DNA of 64,000 nt, taken from assembly GCA_020465985.1 (NCBI GenBank), contig JAANYP010000748.1, forward strand, positions 107,501-171,500, in the 5' to 3' direction. This DNA is from Centrapalus pauciflorus (taxonomy: Eukaryota; Streptophyta; Magnoliopsida; Asterales; Asteraceae). The position numbers and the translations under genes were made by a program. Below the pieces are notes generated by a model. That model ran no database searches. It was not told where the DNA came from and saw only the letters and a program-made list of their open reading frames with translations. Shown here one piece after another: positions 28,394 through 39,837 of this stretch (positions are counted from its first letter, which is position 1; each line of letters starts with the position of its first letter).

Positions 28394-29996
28394 ATATGAA
28401 TGAAAAAAATACTATGAATCATTTCATTTTTCACTTTTTCCAACAAAAACACTATGAACCATCATTTTCTAGTTTTTCCGAATAAAATTGTACAAATCGT
28501 TCCATTTTTTAGTTTTTTCCAATCTAACTGGGTAATAGTTTTTTTATTTAAAAAACAAAAAATCAAAATGAGTCTTTTTTCATTCATAAAACTATAAAAC
28601 ACAATTAGTCATGATTTTTCCATTCATAGAAAAACTAAAAAATGAATGGGTCGCAATACTTTTTCATTCGTAGTACTTTTCATTTGGAAAAAAAATTACA
28701 AATTGATCAGTTTTTTAGTAAATTCCAAACGAAACCATTCAACTTTTAGCTTTCCCGAATGAAAAATAATGACCCAATCATGTTTTAGATTATTTTTACA
28801 AAAAACTATAAATCATATTGATTTTTCGTACAAAATAATTGCAAACTCGTTTATTTTTTTTGTTTTTAACAATGAAAAAACTATGAATTATTCCAGTTTA
28901 TAGTTTTATCGAATGAAAATATTGCAATCCATAAAAATGATACATAACCACTTGCAAACACTTGCTAAACCAATTTCCATAATTTAGTAGCTTATAACAC
29001 AATCAACTCATTTAAATTAGAGGTTTCTTACCTTCCCAAGTTAAAGAACACCACAAGCCAAGATGAAGATGAATTCCACAGCTCAATTCGATCCGTTACG
29101 GCTTTTTTTCTTTATGTTTGCTCTTACAAACACACACAACTTGATGATTCAAGAAAGAAAAACAAAGAGAATGAAATCACTTTATCGATGTCAATTGCAT
29201 AGAAATACAACCGCCGTCTTTTCCAATAATATTCAGTTGTGAAAAAATGACAACAAGTTGAGAAACCTTAGACATAACACCCCTTTAAATACCTAGGATA
29301 ACTTTTAGGAGTTTACATAACATAACCCTCAACTTTCTAGCTAAAATAAAAGGTTACATATACAGAAATATAAATAGACGAAAATAAATTAAACTTAAAC
29401 TATTATAAAATGAAACCACATGATTGAAATTACACATCTATTATTATTTTTTTAATTTAGGTTAACTTTTTTTTGAACAACCTAAAGTTTTTTTGAAAAA
29501 CCGGAATTTAAACAAATCCCAAATCAAATTTTTTTTTTCAAATTATCATTTATTTATTTAAACACTGACGAAATTTTAAGAACCATAAATCTATATTTTT
29601 TTCAAAAAACGTAAAATGTGTTTTTTTTGAAAGCCCAACTTTTTTTTTTTTTTTTGAAAAACTCGAATTTTAACGAACCCTGATGTTCTTTTGTCAAAAT
29701 AACATTTTTTTATTTAAACCCTAATATAAATGACGAAATTTTAACAAACCCTACATCTACATTTTTTTAAAAAAAACCGTAAAATGTCACTTTTTTTAGT
29801 TTAGTATAATTTTTTGAAAAAGAGTTGTGTTCACTTGACGAAAATTAATATTTTTTATTTTCAATTTAAGTTTTCAAAAAAATGTTTTTCGATTTAGTTT
29901 TTCAGAAAATAATTGAGAATTCTGAAAACGCATTCATATAGTAATTTTAGTTTTCAGTTTTGAAATCATGAAAATGGTTTGAAAACAGATTAAAAT
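28394..29996. other. AT-rich DNA with degenerate repeats
   Basis: Between 28400 and 28930 a loose unit around ACTATGAA...CATTTTTTAGTTTTTTCC recurs every 60-70 bp. From 29551 to 29790 two ATGACGAAATTTTAA units occur, related to 20318, 32090 and 32300. The stretch 28990-29420 is less repetitive and may be old host or element sequence. I recognise no gene. Confidence 0.45.
29992..29996 (+). repeat. Target-site duplication AAAAT (left)
   Basis: AAAAT precedes the solo LTR and recurs at 31919-31923. Confidence 0.8.
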
Positions 29997-31918
29997 TGTA
30001 ACATCCCGTTTTTGAGATAGTTGCGTGGAATTATTTTAATGGATGTTTAAATAATTATTATTGCGTGGGTCCAATAATAGCCCGAGTAGTGGATTATACG
30101 TGTCGGGTTTGTGAGTTACGTGTTTCCGGGTAATTAATTTAGTGGATTAATTATATAATTGAGTTCGTGAAATTAAATGGGTTAAGTGGATTTTAATTAT
30201 GAAAATGTGATATCGGGTCCGGGTTATTGGGTTGGAACCCGCTAAAAGTGGAAAAATATATGTACGTGCTTTCTTCTTCCCCTTTTTCCTCATTTGGAAA
30301 TTGAGAAACCCTTTTGTATGTGTGTACGTGATAATTCCAGCAGCAAAGAGATCATTTAGCAAAGATTAACTTTGGGGTGTTGTTTCTAAACCTTCATCTC
30401 CATTGTTGAAGTGTTTTTGGTATCCAAGAGGTAAGAAACCTTGAATTTATAAGCTTAAATTCGTGATGTGTGTTGCTGAAATCGTGTAAAGTGTCTAAGG
30501 GTTTGTAAGGGGCTTTTATATATTGATTTTGAAGTAATTTTATTGCTGAAATCGAGTTTATGGGAGGGTTTTAACCCTGGAATGAAGCTGGAAGCCGAGC
30601 AGAGGAAGAAGACGACCAGCACGGTCGCGGTCGCGACAGCTGATCGTGGTCGCGACGCGGGCAGGGCAAGTGCGGCCGCGATGGGGGAGCTGGGTGCGGG
30701 CGCGATCGGCTGCTGGGTCGGGTTCGGTTTGGGTTTGTTGGGGCGGGTCTGGTGTGTGCGTTGGGGCCGGGTTTGGGAGTTTTCGGGTTCGAGTTCCGTT
30801 TGGAATTTTGGGTTACATCTCGTTGGGTTTTCGTGGAATTGTTGGAATTATTTTTGGGTCGGGTTTTGATCGAGTTCTCGGGGCTTCATCGGGGTTGTTT
30901 TCGAGTTAGGGTTTTGGGTTTCGGTTGGGGGGTTGCTTTTGGGTTCGAGTCAGGTTCATTATGGGTTTGTTATGCGTGTTCGTTAGAAATGGGATTTGTG
31001 TTAACAATCAGGATCTGTGTGATTTCAGGGACGAGTCAGCGAGCCGAGCCGAGTCAGAGATTTCGAGAATAGTGGATTGACCAGGTGAGTACTCGAGTCC
31101 TTTTTAAACCCTGGACCGTTTTGCGAGTTGTAGTTGTATAGCTGTTGTTGTATGTGTATATTGTGCAATGTGTTTGAGACAAGGACGCGAGCCACAGGTA
31201 TGATTCTATTCTTACATATGTGATATATGTGCATGAGATGAGATCCAGTCCGGGGTCCGTGATGAGTTCCATACGGACGGTGATTCGCGATGTGTGATCG
31301 CGCGGGTTGACTGTCCCTAACAGTCCTTGGGGCGTGTATACACGGCAGGGCCTGTAGCCGGTTCGCGCCCGTGCTACAGGGTTGTGGCTAACCACCGGTG
31401 CGCACGGTCGTTAGCTGGGGAAGGGTCCCCCTTCAGTGATTCTGTGTGCAGGGCTGCGGATCTCATATTGTGTGTTCATACCTGTATAGTGATGTTGATT
31501 GCCAGGGACAGAGATAGAGCTTGTGCTGTGTGTATGTGCTATGTGTACGCATGCTATGTGTTTATTGTGCAGAGTCTAACCCTCGCGTACTCACGAGCTT
31601 TCGAGCTTACGTATTCGAGTCTTCCATGTTCAGGATATCAGTGGCGGGATCTGTAGCCGTGCCTGTTGAATTGGGATCGAGGATTATCTGGGAAGCTTCG
31701 TGTTAGTGTTGTGTAATGATCTGATCAGTTTTATCTATATGTTAGCAGCCTTTGGGCTGATATAATTAGCGGATTATATGTAATAGTGTTTATATAAAAG
31801 TTTAAATTTATAAGTGATTCCAGTTTATCTTATGACGTGTGCATAATAGAGATATTGCGATATTGCCACCTGTGTATAGTATTGATGTGGCATTTCCGGG
31901 ATCGGGGAGGGTGTTACA
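29997..31918 (+). repeat. Solo LTR of a Ty3/gypsy element
   Basis: A 1,922-bp segment starting TGTAACATCCCG and ending GGGTGTTACA, the inverted ends typical of Tekay/Del-type gypsy LTRs. It is flanked by AAAAT on both sides. It is GC-richer than its surroundings (30600-31700) and has no internal domain, so it arose by LTR-LTR recombination. The several open frames in 30540-31700 have no family resemblance and are not called as genes. It is a different family from the palindromic gypsy, whose LTR ends TATAACACC and GATGTGACA. Confidence 0.85.
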
Positions 31919-31923
31919 AAAAT

Positions 31924-32549
31924 TGTTTTCAACATTTAGTTATAAACTTTTAAAATGAGAATCTCATGAAAATAAAAATTAATTTTAAAAAAATATGTAA
32001 ATGAACATATTTTCATAAACCATTGTTTTCGTAATAAATGAAACCAGAAAAAACTAACAAGAATTTTAACAAACCCTAACTCATTTTTTCAAAATTAATG
32101 ATGAAATTTTAACAAACCCTAAATTTATATATATATTTTTTTAAAAAAAAACGTAATTTTTAGTTTTATTTAATTTCTTAAAAATTGTAAAAAAAACGTA
32201 ATTTTTTTAAATAACGTAAAAAACGTAAGTTTCTTCCAAAATCTATATTTTTTACGTAATTTTTTGAGTTTTTTTTCAGTTTTTTTTTAACAAACCCTAA
32301 TATAAATGACGAGTTATTTTTGAAAAACCTTACTATTTAAAAAAAAAAAAACCAGAATTTTAACAAAACCTAACTCAGTTTTTTTTAGAAAAATTTAATT
32401 TCGGAAACACTTCTTTTAGTTATTCTTTGAAAAATTTAATTTTTTCAGTTTTTTGGTTAACCCAAATAAATAAATAAAACATTTCTTTCTTCTTTATGAA
32501 ATATAATAACTAAGAAGGTTTTCTATTTTTTTGAAAAAAAATATATAAG
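31924..32549. other. AT-rich DNA with telobox-like units
   Basis: Units of the type ATGAAATTTTAACAAACCCTAAAT occur near 32100, and AACAAACCCTAATATAAATGACG near 32290. They continue the series at 29.5-29.8 kb that the solo LTR interrupts. No gene was recognised. Confidence 0.45.
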
Positions 32550-32839
32550 AGTGGCCAACATAGGAGATGAAAAGAGTGGAAAATCCCCAAGAAAATCTTC
32601 TATTTTTGAAGTTTTTTTTTTAAAAGAAGCTAAATGTAGAGATAGAGAGATCGAGAGAGAAGAGAGAATAAACTTAGAGAGAGATCGAGAGAAAAGAGTT
32701 AGAGTAATGGAAATCAAACACTTACGTCTTCGGAGGGGTTGAGTCGTCGGTGATGTCGCAGGAGGAAAAAACTTTTAAAACTGAGAATGAGTGGCCGGTG
32801 ACGTCGCCGGTGTGTGTAACCAGTGTGTGGATGAATATA
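32550..32839 (-). repeat. Left half of the inverted 5'UTR-like segment
   Basis: A GA-rich run (32640-32700) with GAGTCGTCGGTGATGTCGC and GTCGCCGG motifs is related in reverse complement to 13660-14110. Copia copy 2 is inserted directly after it; the segment resumes at 47094. Confidence 0.45.
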
Positions 32840-33184
32840 TGTTAGATTTATTATTTCGATCCTAGGAGTTGTTTTGTAATATTTATTATCATTGTAATTT
32901 GTCTTGTATTTTATTTCTATGTAATTTATGGTTATGCATAGTCTAGGGGCCAAAGTTGCCAATGTATGAAAGATAATTAAAGGAGCCTACAAAAGGCTCC
33001 TAGGGTTACTTTTCAATGCTACGGTTGACCATTTGAATATATTATTCAGCCGCCACTGTTCATAACTCTCTCATATTCATATTGTCTTCTTCTTTATCAT
33101 ATTACATTTATTGAGCAAGTTTCTTCATGTATATGATGAGAATATCATTAAGGTGCTGAATATTTACGGGAATACAACATTACA
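32840..33184 (+). repeat. 5' LTR of copia copy 2
   Basis: 345 bp, TGTTAGATTTATT to AACATTACA. It contains the hairpin AGGAGCCT, ACAAA, AGGCTCCT. Confidence 0.95.
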
Positions 33185-33186
33185 AT

Positions 33187-33198
33187 TGGTATCAGAGC
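33187..33198 (+). other. Primer-binding site, initiator tRNA-Met
   Basis: TGGTATCAGAGC lies two bases after the LTR, the same spacing as in copy 1. Confidence 0.9.
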
Positions 33199-33280
33199 TC
33201 AGAGGGGTGGATTTAAACTGATTTTTTTCGGATTCTGCTGGGTTTTGAATATGTTCTTCGTGTTCTTCCATTTTCAACCG

Positions 33281-34193
33281 GTTAGATCTTCCTTTTCCCT
33301 TGTTTTTCATGTTTCTTGTGTTGTAATGGTCCTATAATCATCACATTATCATTCTCTACTGATTTTAAACTCATTTAGTTCCATATCTTTGTTAAAATCA
33401 TCAAGAATCGACCATTATTAAGCTTGAAAATATGGGTTGTTTAAGTGGATTTTCACGTGTTCATGCTAGTTTTATGTGTTTTTTAGGTTGTTTTAAATCA
33501 CCAAAAGTGTTTAAAATAGTTTATAAATCATTTAGAACTGTTTTTAGGCTTTAAAACTGATAAAACTTGAATTCTGCTCATTCTGCCTTAGAAAATCGTA
33601 AAAAACCTGCTGTATTTCGGATTACCACTGTCGCATTTCGGACCACCTAGGCACCAAATTCGGACCTTCAATCATCCTAATTCGGACCATACTTAAGTGA
33701 ATTTCGGACCCCCCCATAAGCCTATTTCGTACCACACTTCGGTCCCATCCGAACTTCGGACCATCCGAAGTTCAGGTCAGGCTTTCCATTTTTCACTATT
33801 GGGACTTGTTCTTAAAATTTTCCAATTTCGAACCTCACCATTTCGGACCATCCGAATTCGGTCCATCCGCTGTTCTAATTTCGGTCCAACACATTCGGTC
33901 CTTCCACTGTTCATCCGAATTCGGTTCATCCGAATTCGGTCCTTTAGGTCCATCCGAAATTTGGTCAACCGAATTTGGTCCCTACCAGTAGTACTGTTCA
34001 TCCGAATTAGGACCACTTCCCAACTAGAACCCCATCCGAAACCCACCCATCCGAATTCAACCATCCGAATTCGGTTCCTCATCCGGAACACTGTTCATCC
34101 GAAGTCATATCATCCGAATTCAGAAACTTCTGTGTTCAGTCCAACCCATCCGTGTTCAGTTTCCACCTCTAAGATCTTCATATTCTTAATCAG
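33281..34193 (+). other. Putative leader intron upstream of gag, copy 2
   Basis: Donor AACCG|GTTAGATC and acceptor TTCTTAATCAG correspond in position to those of copy 1. The intron ends 14 bases before the gag ATG. It contains the palindrome array at 33610-34160. The donor lacks the AG before GT seen in copy 1. Confidence 0.4.
33610..34160 (+). repeat. CCGAATTCGG-type palindrome array, gag leader of copy 2
   Basis: Repeats of CATCCGAATTCGGTCC and variants, at irregular spacing of 15-40 bp. The earlier part uses the shorter TTTCGGACC. Confidence 0.85.
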
Positions 34194-34207
34194 CACCCAT
34201 AATCATA

Positions 34208-35520
34208 ATGTCTCGCGAAGCTCTAGTACTCGGATCTGAGAACAGACCACCTGTTCTCTATCCCGATGAGTACGAACAATGGAAAGCCCGGTTCCTTAAG
34301 TTCGTTGGAATGCAACCTCTCGGGAACCTGATGCTTCAATCTATATCCGAAGGACCCGTCATCTACTATCGAGAGATAGCTGCCAGACCTGAGGCTGACC
34401 CCCCTGTCCAAGCCTCTAAGGTTGAAAGAGAGCCGACAAATGACGCCGAGAGGGATCGCCAGCACGCTGATAAGAGGGCAGAATATCTTATTTATCAAGC
34501 CCTCCCCAAATTATTTTGGTCGGTGTAGACAGTAAAATGTCTGCAAAAGAAATGTGGGACGAGCTGGAAATCCAAATGCTGGGGGCAGATCTTGATGATC
34601 GTGCTAAAATCGAGGAGGCGAAGGCAAAGTTTTCAGAATTCCGCGCCAAAGACGGGGAATCTCTCCAAGCCACATTCACCAGGTTCTGTGCTGTCCTTAA
34701 CGAATTGAATAAACTGCACATCAAGAAGGATCGGGATGACATCAACATCCAATTCTTTGCCGCCTTAGCCCCCGAGTGGCAGCTTGCATGTCGGGCAACA
34801 AAAAGAGTCCTGAACATTCCTGAGGTATCCATTAATGTTGTCTTCATGGAGCTGAAGAAATATCAAGGTGATGTGGATCAACAGAAGCTGATGGCAAATC
34901 AGTTGGCCTCTCTACTGCTATCAGCCAACACAGGGTTGAAACCGAATGATTCTCTAGCCTTGATCACTAACACGCAGATTCCGACACCATCCTTTGCTCC
35001 AGGTTCTTCATCATCTCAGTGCAGGTATGCTTCTCCTCCGCGTGATGTCTATGATGCAGAGGAAGCTTCGATTCAGGAACAGATAGCCTTGTGGACCACC
35101 GTCTCCAACAGCGACGGTTCTCCAACAAGACTAACAACCAACGCCGTTATGACACTGGTCCACGGAGGTACTCAGATGATAGGAGGGATGACCGCCGCGA
35201 TGACTATCGCAGAGATGACTACCGAAGGGATGACAGGGATGATCGCCGATATGATGAAAGACGCGACTACCGCGATGATCGCCGTTATGAAAGGCGAGAT
35301 GACAGGCGGGACGATCGAAGGGATGATCGTCGGGATGACCGCAAGGACCGGAGACGTGATGACAGCCGCGAGAACCGCCGGGCCGACAAGAGGCCGACGG
35401 AAAGAAAAGAGGAAAAGCCAAGAGCAGATGAGCCGAAGGCCACTGATGAACGTCTCTGCTACAAATGTGGCAAACCGGGCCACTTTGCTAGGGAATGCAA
35501 GAATAACTTCGAAAGAGACG
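34208..35520 (+). pseudogene. gag: gag of copia copy 2 (frameshifted)
   Basis: It starts MSREALVLGSENRPPVLYPD. About 100 codons on, near 34505, a frameshift breaks the frame, which continues as VGVDSKMSAKEMWDELEIQM. The copia gag (UBN2-type) core follows (FTRFCAVLNELNKLHIKKD, FFAALAPEWQLACRA). A second frameshift near 35050-35090 leads into a very Arg/Asp-rich stretch (about 35160-35400, DDRR repeats). Then comes a CCHC zinc knuckle (CYKCGKPGHFAREC, 35457-35498) for RNA binding. As sequenced it cannot make a full Gag. Confidence 0.9.
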
Positions 35521-37641
35521 TTGCTTACTACGAGAGAAAGCTCGAGGCTGCCAAGAAGAAATCGGATGCGTTAGCCCTCGTCGCCCAGGAGGACTACTGG
35601 GATGCTGAAGATTCTGAAGACGAGGATGACAAGGGCAAGAATTGCTATATGGTTGATCGTCTGGGGTTGGAGACATGTGCTGATTTCACTGCTGACAATT
35701 CAGACATTGCTGCTGAGGGGGAGAAACTGAAACATCCACCAGCATGTCTGATGGCTACAACCGACGATCCCGAATGCTCCACATCCGGTTCCGAGTCCAG
35801 TGAGGTATATTCCTATTACATTCCTGCACATGTAAATAAATTATTTGTAGATAATGAATGTACACTACACACACAAATACTTGATCTACAAGATAGATTA
35901 AATGCTGAAACTGCAAAGTGTGTACAGGTTGAACATCAAGCTCATATTCTGAAAGAATCATCTGAATTATATCATTCAAAATGGTTAACTAATCATAATG
36001 TTATAAAACAGATGTTGATAGAAAAAGTAGATGTTCAGGATAGGAATATATACCTTGAATCTTGCATGGAAACGCTTTCAAAAGAAAAACTCTCTTTAAA
36101 AGAAGAAATTTCTGTTCTTACAAAACAATTAGATGTGGTAAATATGGAAAATATAGACAGTTTAGAAAAATACAAAATGATTGAAGAAGAAAGGATAAGT
36201 TTGTACGCAAGAATAAAGACCCTTGACGATGCATTTTTGAAAAGGGGTCAAACAGAACAAACTATCCATTTAAATCAGCCCAAAGAAGCTAGGTTTTACC
36301 ATTCTAAACAAGGAATTGGTTTTAAAAATCCTAAATATTTGGAAAAGGCACAAAATGTTTTACCTGTATTTTATGACATGAATTATATGGGAGCCGATAT
36401 TAAATCTTTCTTTTTTGAGTCATCAAAAGAAGTTTTAAACCAAGAAAATGAGAAACGTGTTGCGCGTAAAGATAAAGAAATTTCTTTTCATTATGAAGAT
36501 CTTAACGAGAGTTATTCTTCTAGAGTACCCACTTTAGAGGAAGATCTCTCGTCAACTTATTCAGAAACTGAATTGAAAACTGAAACCGTAAAATCAAATC
36601 CTCAACTTTATATTCCTGCAAAAGTTCTTCAACAACAAATCATTGTTTTAGAAAAGGAATTGAAGTCGTCTCAAGAGAAAGCACTTGATCTTCAAGATGC
36701 TCTTCTTAAGAGAGAAGAAGAATTGGTAAATCAATCTTTTCAACAAACTGTGGAAGTCACTGTCTACAGAGAAAATTTTGAAACAGTTTCACAACAATTA
36801 AAAGATCTTTCAAAACAACAAACACTTTCTCATTCCATAAAAATTCCATGTATGTCATCAGATAAAGGTAAGGCTACAGCTGAATCTTCTTCTATCATTG
36901 TCAAAGGTGAGTGCTCAAAAGTTTTCAAAAATGAGGTTCTCAAAAAGACTCAGATTAAATCCAAGTCTTTTAAGAAACCCACTCACCACCAAAAAGAAAA
37001 GTCTGTCAAGTCTAAATCTTCCATGCTTACTGACTCTAATCGTTTTGTTCCTACAGATCATGTAAGGAGAGTCCCAAAAACCACCATGCAGGATTTTACA
37101 AGTTTTTTTTGTGAAGAAGGCTTTAATGCCAAGTGAATTTGTTACTAGATATAGGATGTCTGTAATCTCTAAAGACAATTTATGTAACAATGTGTGTGAC
37201 AATGTCTGTAATGTTGAACCGAATTCTGATATTCCGTTAAAGTACTCTTTCAGTGATTTGTTTAATCTATGTCCAACTAAATATAGACGACAGGTTCCTG
37301 AAATGAATGCTTTTGTGCCTTATCCTGTTAAACGTATTCGGAAAAAGAAAACAAAAAATAGTGCATCATCGGCCTCAAACAAAGTTGAGAATTGTCCGTT
37401 GCCAAGGCCCAAAACCAAAGCAACGGTCAAACAAGTCTCAAAAAGACAAAAACCAAAGGCAATTTCAGCGCCTAAGGTTCCAAAACCCAATAAATCCAAT
37501 CTTCAATGGATTCCAAAGGGTTGTGCATTCGGACCACACACAAGTGCTAATTGGGATTCTAAAATTGTACACGTGCCATATAAATCTGGAAATCCTAACA
37601 AAAAGGAACCCATATTGAGGTGGGTACCCAAGGTTGTGTGA
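35521..37641 (+). pseudogene. Coiled-coil and basic region between gag and protease
   Basis: An acidic patch (DAEDSEDEDDKG) is followed by a long helical, heptad-like region (about 35840-36830, e.g. LHTQILDLQDRLNAETAKC). A Lys/Ser-rich tail follows, up to a stop at 37136. A run of eight T at about 37102 separates this from the next frame (37111-37641), which is basic (VKRIRKKKTKN, VPKPNKSNLQWIPKG) and ends ILRWVPKVV. The region links Gag to protease in Sirevirus-type polyproteins; its role is unknown. The T8 change could be a mutation, a sequencing error or a frameshift signal. Confidence 0.7.
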
Positions 37642-37913
37642 TCTTAATGCACATGGTTCTTGGTTACTCCTGATCAAGACCCGTGCTTCAAAGAAATGGC
37701 TTCTAGTTACCTTAGACTAGGACCCGTTCTTTTGCTTGTCGGTTGTGCTTAAACCGACACATTTGGCTTCTGAGCACACAGCCCAGGACCCGGTCTTAAC
37801 TCATCATGTTTTCTGAACATCTCGGTTCAGACTACGGTTTGATTGTGAATTAAAAAAAATGGATGTGTTTGAATGCATATAGTTTTTCATTATATGAATT
37901 TATGTGTTTTTCA
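37633..37913 (+). other. Non-coding gap or intron-like segment before protease
   Basis: About 270 nt rich in stop codons separate ILRWVPK from AKSIWYMDSGC. It begins at AAG|GTTGTG and ends TGTGTTTTTCAG|GC, an intron-like pair, and both sides are in the same reading frame register. It may be an intron, a spacer or a degenerate region. Confidence 0.4.
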
Positions 37914-39837
37914 GGCTAAGTCCATTTGGTATATGGATTCGGGTTGCTCCAAGCACATGACAGGAAGAAGAGAATTGCTGTCCAACGTTGTTGAACAGTA
38001 TTGTGGAACTGTGAAATTCGGGAACAACCATCAGGCTCACATAAAAGGATACGGGGACTTAGTACTAAATAATCTGGTCATCAAGGATGTTGACTATGTT
38101 GAGGGGTTATCTCATAATCTTTTTAGCATAGGACAGCTCTGCGACAAAGGACTAGAAGTAACGTTTAGGGCTAAGAACTGCAGTGTTAAGAACATGGATG
38201 GAAAAGAAATCTTAACTGGTTCCCGAAAATCTAACCTTTACACCATTGACGTAGCTAAGCTTGTAGTGAAGGATAACATTTGCCTACTATCAAAAGCATC
38301 TTCAAAAGACTCTTGGTTGTGGCATCGAAGATTATCCCATTTGAATTTTGATAATATCAACAAGCTGGCTGCGAAGCAATTGGTCAAAGGACTTCCTGAG
38401 TTGCGCTACGAAAAGGACCATCTGTGTGGAGCTTGTGAGAAAGGAAAAATGAAACGATCATCTCACAAACCAAAGCCCGAACCATCAACAAAAAGAGTAT
38501 TGGAGTTACTTCATATGGATTTATGCGGACCGATGAGAACTCAAAGAATAAATGGAAAACGATATGTGTTGGTTATCGTTGATGATTATTCTCGATATAC
38601 CTGGGTCAGGTTCTTGCGTTCCAAGGACGAGACGGCTCAAGAAATCATTGATTTTATCAAGAGTGTCGAGACCCAACAGCAGCTGTCAGAACAATCAATC
38701 AGATCAGATAACGGCACGGAGTTCAAGAACTCAGTAGTGGAGGGCTTCCTTCGATCCAAAGGGATTCAGCATCAATACTCTGCTGCTCGAACACCTCAAC
38801 AAAATGGGATCGTGGAAAGGCGTAACCGTACGCTAGTAGAAGCCGCTCGTACAATGCTCACATACTCAAAGCTACCTCCGTTCTTGTGGGCCGAAGCCGT
38901 ATCAACAGCATGCTATACACAGAATCGCTCCATCATCCATAAGCGCTTTAACAAAACTCCTTACCAACTCTTTTTGAATAAAGTACAATTTATCAAGTAC
39001 TTACGTGTATTTGGTTGCAGGTGCTACGTGCTGAATGACAGAGACAACCTCCGGAAATTTAACGAAAAGGCGGATGAAGCGATCTTCATTGGATACTCAT
39101 CCAACTCGAAGGCGTATCGCGCATTCAATACCCGAACCAGAACAGTCAATGAAAGTGTGCACGTCACATTTGATGAGTTGGCTGAACTGGCACCCGAAGT
39201 TGATCAATCAGGACCACACATTACTCAAATGCCTGGGGACTCTTCGAATAACCCCATTTCTTTTTCTTCTTCTGATTTGGTTAATTTATTTGATCCTTTT
39301 TATGTTGAATTTTTCGGTCCTAACGCTAGTGTGTCTAATGTTGTAAATAATGTAGGTAATCCTTCCAGTTCAACTGCGCCGCAAAGTTTCTCCGCTCCAT
39401 CTTCATCAACATATCCTCATCCATCCACATCATCCACCGACACATCCGCAGTTGAATCTACTCCTGTCATACCCTCACATATAATACCAATGATTCTTCC
39501 TTCACCTGAACACTCGGGAATTGAACCAGAACCTGTGGTACCATCATTTGAAACCATTGACCATGAATCCTCATCCATCCCCATATTAACCACAGAGGTT
39601 CCATCCCGAGCACCCCTTCCACACGAGATCAAATGGACCCGCAGTCACCCAACAGAGCAAATCATTGGTGACGTATCAACAGGAGTCCAAACTCGTAGGG
39701 CATCTGCTAATGAATGTCTCTACGCATCATTCTTGAGTATGATAGAGCCCGCTCGTGTGGATGAAGCCCTGACAGATCCGGATTGGATAGTTGCAATGCA
39801 AGAGGAACTCAACCAGTTTGAACAGCTAAGAGTATAG
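37914..39837 (+). pseudogene. pol: Copia protease and integrase (pol, first part), copy 2
   Basis: The protease motif WYMDSGCSKHMTG supplies the catalytic Asp of a copia aspartic protease. The GAG-pre-integrase zinc finger has H and H in WHRRLSHLNF and C-x2-C in CGACEKGK. The integrase triad is in HMDLCGP, RSDNGTEF and NGIVERRNRT with D35E spacing. A Ser/Thr/Pro-rich linker (about 39230-39640) leads to the RT start, TDPDWIVAMQEELNQFEQLRV. There a TAG at 39835-39837 replaces the Trp codon usual at this RT position. The 640 or so codons up to that stop are intact. No start codon lies at the domain boundary, as expected for a polyprotein. Confidence 0.9.

Noticed and set aside
30543..31706. Several overlapping open frames
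   Set aside because: They lie wholly inside a solo LTR with target duplication and show no recognisable domain.
31924..32330. Interstitial telomere repeat
   Set aside because: Only isolated AAACCCTAA motifs occur within longer units, not tandem seven-base repeats.
35131..35483. Minus-strand open frames opposite the Arg/Asp-rich Gag region
   Set aside because: Antisense of a low-complexity coding repeat.
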